A DNA stretch of 64,000 nucleotides from assembly GCA_900074745.1 (NCBI GenBank), contig LT598464.1:1-64000 (forward strand), read 5' to 3'. This stretch comes from Lachancea mirantina (lineage: Eukaryota > Ascomycota > Saccharomycetes > Saccharomycetales > Saccharomycetaceae). Of this stretch, positions 59,704-64,000 are shown in pieces. Both the position numbers and the translations under genes were made by a program. The first letter of the stretch is position 1. The number at the start of each line of letters is the position of its first letter. The notes under the pieces are model-generated. The model was not told the origin of the DNA. It saw only the letters and a list, made by a program, of their open reading frames with translations, and made no database searches.

Positions 59704-61845
59704 ATGTTTGGGAACGCGCATCAAAATTACGGAAATGGAAATATGAACCAGTTCTCCTCGTCCGTTCCGCGTAACGATGCATTTTCTTCATCTAATCGTT
59801 ACAGTACTGCATCAAACGGGTCTTATAACTCCATGAACGTAACCAGACCGCCAGCTGCCGCTTTTAGTGCAACCTACATGCGTGAACAGAGTTCTCATCC
59901 TTCGTTGCAAGAGCATTTGCAACGCGAACAAAAAGGGGCCGTCTTCACGGATGTCCCTCAACTCAATTATCCTACGACTCCAACAAGCCACACGGGATTC
60001 TCCACTGGACTTCAGAATCCACAGGGTTTAAGTACGCCTCCTGTTGCGAGCTTTGGTGCCCCATCAAGCCTCTACAGCCACGGGAACAATTCTCAAAGTA
60101 ATCTACGTGGCAACCCTCTCGCAAATCCTCACCTTTCTCCAGGGCAGTATTCGGTGTGCTCTGACTATGGAGCTGATCAGAGCTATACAGAGAGTCCTCA
60201 GCACTCTCAATATCTCAACTCCGCCCAACATCAGAGCCCTGTTCGCCGTTTAAGGGGAGGCTATGGCGTTACGACTACCAGCTCTAACAATGCCCCGACT
60301 GCATTGATGCACACGCAGTCAATCGATTCGCAGCAGCGCCAAGCCGTACCTACTTCTAACTACATGTATTTCGAGAGGCGGCCCGAATTACTATCTAAAT
60401 CCACCCAAGATAGAGCTGCAGCTGTCAAATTGAAAATCGAAAACTTTTACCAATCCTCTGTGAATTATGCCATTGAGCGTAATCAAAGGAGAGTTGAGCT
60501 CGAATCTCAGTTGGTTTCTCAGGACTGGTCAGATGAGAGGAAAAATAGACAACTATCGTCGTTAGGGAAGAAAGAGTCTTCGTTTTTGAGACTTCGTCGG
60601 ACGAGGTTATCTCTCGATGATTTTCAAACTGTAAAAGTTATAGGTAAGGGAGCTTTTGGCGAGGTGAGGTTAGTACAAAAGAAAGACACTGGTAAAATAT
60701 ATGCCATGAAAACACTTTTAAAGTCCGAGATGTATAAAAAGGATCAACTAGCACACGTGAAGGCTGAAAGGGACGTTTTGGTTGGAAGTGACTCTCCTTG
60801 GGTAGTATCATTATACTATTCGTTTCAAGATGCCCAATACCTGTACTTGATTATGGAGTTTCTCCCCGGGGGTGATCTTATGACCATGTTGATAAGATGG
60901 CAAATATTTACCGAGGACGTTACGAGGTTTTATATGGCCGAATGCATTTTAGCTATAGAAGCTATTCACAAACTGGGTTTTATACACAGGGACATCAAGC
61001 CAGATAATATCTTGATCGATATTCGCGGGCATATCAAGTTATCCGATTTTGGCCTTTCGACTGGGTTTCACAAAACCCATGATTCGAGCTATTACAAAAA
61101 GTTATTACAACAGGATGAGGCTAATGCTGCTTCGAACAATTTACAAAAACCTTCCATGGGCATCAATGCCAATGCATCTGGCACAAACCGGAACACTATG
61201 CTTGTCGATGCAATCAGCTTAACAATGACCAACCGACAACAAATACAAACGTGGAGAAAGTCGCGCCGGTTAATGGCCTACTCCACAGTCGGAACTCCCG
61301 ATTATATTGCTCCTGAGATTTTTCTTTATCAAGGGTACGGTCAAGAGTGTGATTGGTGGTCACTAGGAGCTATCATGTACGAATGTTTGATCGGGTGGCC
61401 CCCTTTTTGCTCTGAGACACCTCAAGAGACTTACAGAAAGATCATGAACTTCGAGCAAGCGCTTCAATTCCCAGATGATATCCACATCTCATATGAAGCC
61501 GAGGATCTCATACGTCGATTATTAACTCACGCCGATCACAGGTTAGGTCGCCACACTGGAGCTGATGAAATAAAAAACCATCCCTTTTTCCGCGGGGTTG
61601 ACTGGAACACGATTCGCCAAGTTGAAGCGCCGTACATACCAAAATTGAGCAGTATCACGGACACGAGATTTTTCCCCACGGATGAGTTAGAAAATGTTCC
61701 TGACAGTCCTGCGATGGCACAAGCGGCACGTCAACGCGAGCAAATGATGAAGCAAGGCCCAAATGCCGCTAATAAGGAGGACTTACCTTTCATCGGTTAC
61801 ACTTACTCGAGATTTGATTATCTCACGAGAAAAAATGCACTGTGA
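59704..61845 (+). CDS. CBK1: NDR/LATS kinase of the RAM network
   Basis: A 713-residue AGC-family kinase (S. cerevisiae Cbk1, 756). The N-terminal ~225 residues are Asn/Gln/Ser-rich. The Mob2-binding region at about 240-300 includes [25 protein letters not shown]. The kinase domain has GKGAFGEV (314-321), K336, HRDIKPDN with D430, and the NDR-type activation-segment insert ending in [10 protein letters not shown], with S527 equivalent to Cbk1 S570. The hydrophobic motif [13 protein letters not shown] contains T700, equivalent to T743. Cbk1-Mob2 phosphorylates Ace2 and Ssd1, driving daughter-specific septum-degradation genes and polarised growth. CACGTG motifs lie upstream near 59560-59574. 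The frame is intact. Confidence 0.97.
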   Translation: MFGNAHQNYGNGNMNQFSSSVPRNDAFSSSNRYSTASNGSYNSMNVTRPPAAAFSATYMREQSSHPSLQEHLQREQKGAVFTDVPQLNYPTTPTSHTGFSTGLQNPQGLSTPPVASFGAPSSLYSHGNNSQSNLRGNPLANPHLSPGQYSVCSDYGADQSYTESPQHSQYLNSAQHQSPVRRLRGGYGVTTTSSNNAPTALMHTQSIDSQQRQAVPTSNYMYFERRPELLSKSTQDRAAAVKLKIENFYQSSVNYAIERNQRRVELESQLVSQDWSDERKNRQLSSLGKKESSFLRLRRTRLSLDDFQTVKVIGKGAFGEVRLVQKKDTGKIYAMKTLLKSEMYKKDQLAHVKAERDVLVGSDSPWVVSLYYSFQDAQYLYLIMEFLPGGDLMTMLIRWQIFTEDVTRFYMAECILAIEAIHKLGFIHRDIKPDNILIDIRGHIKLSDFGLSTGFHKTHDSSYYKKLLQQDEANAASNNLQKPSMGINANASGTNRNTMLVDAISLTMTNRQQIQTWRKSRRLMAYSTVGTPDYIAPEIFLYQGYGQECDWWSLGAIMYECLIGWPPFCSETPQETYRKIMNFEQALQFPDDIHISYEAEDLIRRLLTHADHRLGRHTGADEIKNHPFFRGVDWNTIRQVEAPYIPKLSSITDTRFFPTDELENVPDSPAMAQAARQREQMMKQGPNAANKEDLPFIGYTYSRFDYLTRKNAL

Positions 61846-62586
61846 ATCCTTTGCAAGATTCGCAATCCTAATAAACGCCTAAAAGGGTTTGTCGTAGATA
61901 TAAATGTGGTTTTACCGATACTAGATTCTTGAAGATTTTGTAGATACAGCTGATTCCCAATGTCTCCTATCCAAATGGATCAACGCCAGGCGCCCAGCAA
62001 CGATCTTTATAAATTCTATCTACGCTTCTTACCGACCCTAAAACCAGAAGAACCTCAACGGGGCAACTACTCCTCTAATTGAAAATTATGGGCCAATGTG
62101 AGCGATAAAAATGATGTTACTTCTGAGAACGGTGATGTGGGGGGTCGAGAGTATGAAAAGTTTTCATTTTATAGAATTGAGTTTAGACCGGGTAACCATG
62201 AAAGTGAAAGAGGGCATCTAAGATGAATGTCATATCATCATTCTTCATCAGTAGGAACAAACCCCATAATTGCTAAGCAAGTGTCCTCGTAGCTCGACAT
62301 GTGCTTAACCATTGGATCTGTCAAGAGTTCGGCCTTCTATTGAGGCCCGTGAGGCATTTTTTGTAAATATATTTTGCTCCTTAAAGTGTGTAACGACTCA
62401 ATTTTGTTATTAAGCATGGACAGCCAGGACAACAGGAAATAAGAGAGAAGGATTAGATAAGTTATGATATCATTGCATAATTGCAACTAGCGTGGAAACT
62501 TTATTTAGGCGAAGTTGTACTTCATCGAACAGTCGACCACGAATTGCAGCTGAGATAAACGTGTTGAGGTCTTGGAGAGAACGAAT
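61846..62586. other. Convergent CBK1-YHR140W intergenic region
   Basis: A 741-bp tail-to-tail gap, unusually long for convergent genes here. No reading frame, repeat or RNA signature was recognised. Confidence 0.45.
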
Positions 62587-63264
62587 CTATTCTGCTTTCT
62601 TACCTATCACTTTCGCATGGCCTCGGTGAATTTTCCGGTAGACACAGAAGATTGACCATGCCGCCGCCGTGACGATTACGAAGATTCCGCTACGATAGGG
62701 CTCAGCGACATCTAGAAATGGGTATGGATAAACGTCACCGGCATCGGTGTCGATAAGAATTTCGAGATAGCGCTTGTAACCGAATCCCAACGCTGTTATG
62801 ATGAGCCACGCGGCAAGCTTGGTGATTTGGAAGGGCTCTAGGCTGGCGAAAAAGTAGTCCGCTGCCAAATATAGCGCGGGATACAAATGCAGTGCGCAGT
62901 CTACTTTCAGGGACAATGGCATGCGCGAGCCATCTTTTACCCCATGCATGATTAAGGGCAGAAAGAACAGCCGCAACGGCCAGTATATAACAGCCACAAC
63001 TGTCTCTAGGACCAAGGCCACTGGCAAAGTGAGCTGACGGGCGACGTAACGTAACCGCGGCGACGTAATCCTTTTCGGAGGGAGGAAAGCGATGAAATAA
63101 CATATATTGTTACACAGCGTCGCGGCGACGGACAAATTCGTCAAGAATTGCTTGTGTCCCGCCTGTGCCAGCGACGCTGGTAATTGCACTTTTGTGGCTT
63201 GCCAGAGACCCCAGCTGGAGGTGCAGAAGCACAATAGGTTGATGGCCAGAGAAATTCGCGACAT
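62587..63264 (-). CDS. YHR140W: Integral membrane protein, AIG1/FAR-17a family (YHR140W)
   Basis: A 225-residue protein with about six hydrophobic spans (S. cerevisiae YHR140W, 239). It has the layout of the AIG1/ADTRP family. FLTNLSVAATLCNN holds the Thr region and CALHLYPALYLAADYFF holds the histidine that form the proposed Thr-His active site in animal members, which hydrolyse branched fatty acid esters of hydroxy fatty acids. Whether the yeast protein has this activity is unknown. Near the C-terminus are YPYPFLDV and a basic tail. It follows CBK1 here, while in S. cerevisiae it is beside RPL42B, consistent with a merged ancestral order. Confidence 0.82.
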   Translation of the reverse strand: MSRISLAINLLCFCTSSWGLWQATKVQLPASLAQAGHKQFLTNLSVAATLCNNICYFIAFLPPKRITSPRLRYVARQLTLPVALVLETVVAVIYWPLRLFFLPLIMHGVKDGSRMPLSLKVDCALHLYPALYLAADYFFASLEPFQITKLAAWLIITALGFGYKRYLEILIDTDAGDVYPYPFLDVAEPYRSGIFVIVTAAAWSIFCVYRKIHRGHAKVIGKKAE

Positions 63265-64000
63265 GAAGTTTATAGCTCTTGTTCCTTGCCGACTGCCCCA
63301 AGAACAAGGTGGCTTAAAGTTTAAGACTTTAGTTCAGGATCTTAGATCTGCCAACTAAAGACGAAAAATCCGGCATATCTGCAACCCTTCTTAATTCAGC
63401 GATTGCTGCTATGGCACGAGCTCCTTCGAAATTGCCGTAGGGACGCTCCGACACACCCAAGTGCAGCCACAGGGGAGCTATAGAAAACAAACCAAAAGTA
63501 AAAGTTAACTGGGGTCGGCGAACAAGGGAGGTCTTGTCATGTCATCCGATTTATTGATGAAGCCTTTGCGTCTTAAAACTACTTCCATCAACTGGTCTTG
63601 AAAATCAGCGCTCTTCAGCACCGCTACACGTCCGTGAGGCTGTAGAAAACGGGTCTCTGCGTTTAGGGGAGCTCGAGTCTCCTGATAACTTTCCTGTATA
63701 AATTACGGTCAAGTGTTGGACCCGTGGCAGCACGCCCAGGTTCCTACAAGTGTACCTACCATTTAGGATATGAAAGCAACTTAACATGAGCCCAGAGCTA
63801 CTACAATTGACTTTCCACATTCATGGCACCCCCGACATTGACATCATGTCGTTGGTTCTTTTGAGCCACCAAAATCTGTCTCTGGACAGAGTTCTCAGAC
63901 TAGGAAACAATTTGGGACCAATTAGGGACCAATTAGACTAAAAGAGTAAGGTAAACAGAAAACGCTGTAAACGGTGGTTCTATTATTATCCCTACACAAC
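63265..64000. other. Upstream region of YHR140W at the window edge
   Basis: 736 bp with no supported gene. It contains the YHR140W promoter and probably the promoter of a gene beyond the window. Short open frames here lack recognisable features. Confidence 0.4.

Overview
The window is nuclear DNA of a budding yeast in the Saccharomycetaceae. Genes are compact and mostly intronless, two short introns carry the yeast TACTAAC-type branch site, and nearly every conserved gene has a recognisable Saccharomyces cerevisiae counterpart. Gene order mixes blocks that S. cerevisiae holds on separate duplicated chromosomes: chr IX left arm with chr XI right end, and chr XIV left arm with chr VIII right arm. 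That is the pattern expected of a lineage that diverged before the whole-genome duplication. A decayed hAT transposase fits Lachancea, where such families are known, but the species cannot be fixed from the sequence alone.

Positions 1-25,500 look subtelomeric: sparse genes, long empty stretches, relics and carbon/stress functions. A complete MAL locus lies here: maltose permease and maltase, divergently transcribed from one 743-bp promoter, plus a Zn2Cys6 MAL activator. The permease-maltase pair is enclosed by two inverted solo LTRs (1-430 and 5921-6348). Further on are an aldo-keto reductase pseudogene, a possible copia fragment, a DHA1 drug transporter, a hAT transposase pseudogene with four lesions, a cytochrome c peroxidase and a GRE2-type aldehyde/ketone reductase.

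Positions 25,521-42,969 match the S. cerevisiae YIL161W-POT1-BNR1-AIM20-COA1-YIL156W-B-UBP7-GUT2 block, with BAS1 inserted as in the sister region YKR098C-YKR100C (UBP11-BAS1-SKG1). The small DUF1748 gene (YIL156W-B) has a 9-nt first exon and a 59-nt intron.

Positions 42,970-44,384 form a synteny junction of 1.4 kb that carries five TACGTAC motifs and a poly(A) run containing one unresolved base. Positions 44,385-63,264 then match YNL166C-YNL161W interleaved with YHR140W-YHR143W: BNI5, YNL165W, DSE2-like, IBD2, an acid-sphingomyelinase-like phosphodiesterase, RIA1/EFL1, YNL162W-A, CHS7, RPL42 (407-nt intron), CBK1 and YHR140W. This block is rich in bud-neck and cell-separation functions: BNI5, the DSE2-like wall protein with tandem Ace2/Swi5-type sites, IBD2, CHS7, and CBK1, the kinase that activates Ace2. 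BNR1 lies in the previous block.

The observations most worth following are a candidate C/D-box snoRNA at 49,756-49,850, a structured GC-rich (about 68%) island between the Rap1 sites and the start of RPL42, the TACGTAC array, the LTR-framed maltose gene pair, and the Ace2 site cluster next to a linked CBK1. No tRNA, rRNA, centromere or CRISPR array was recognised.
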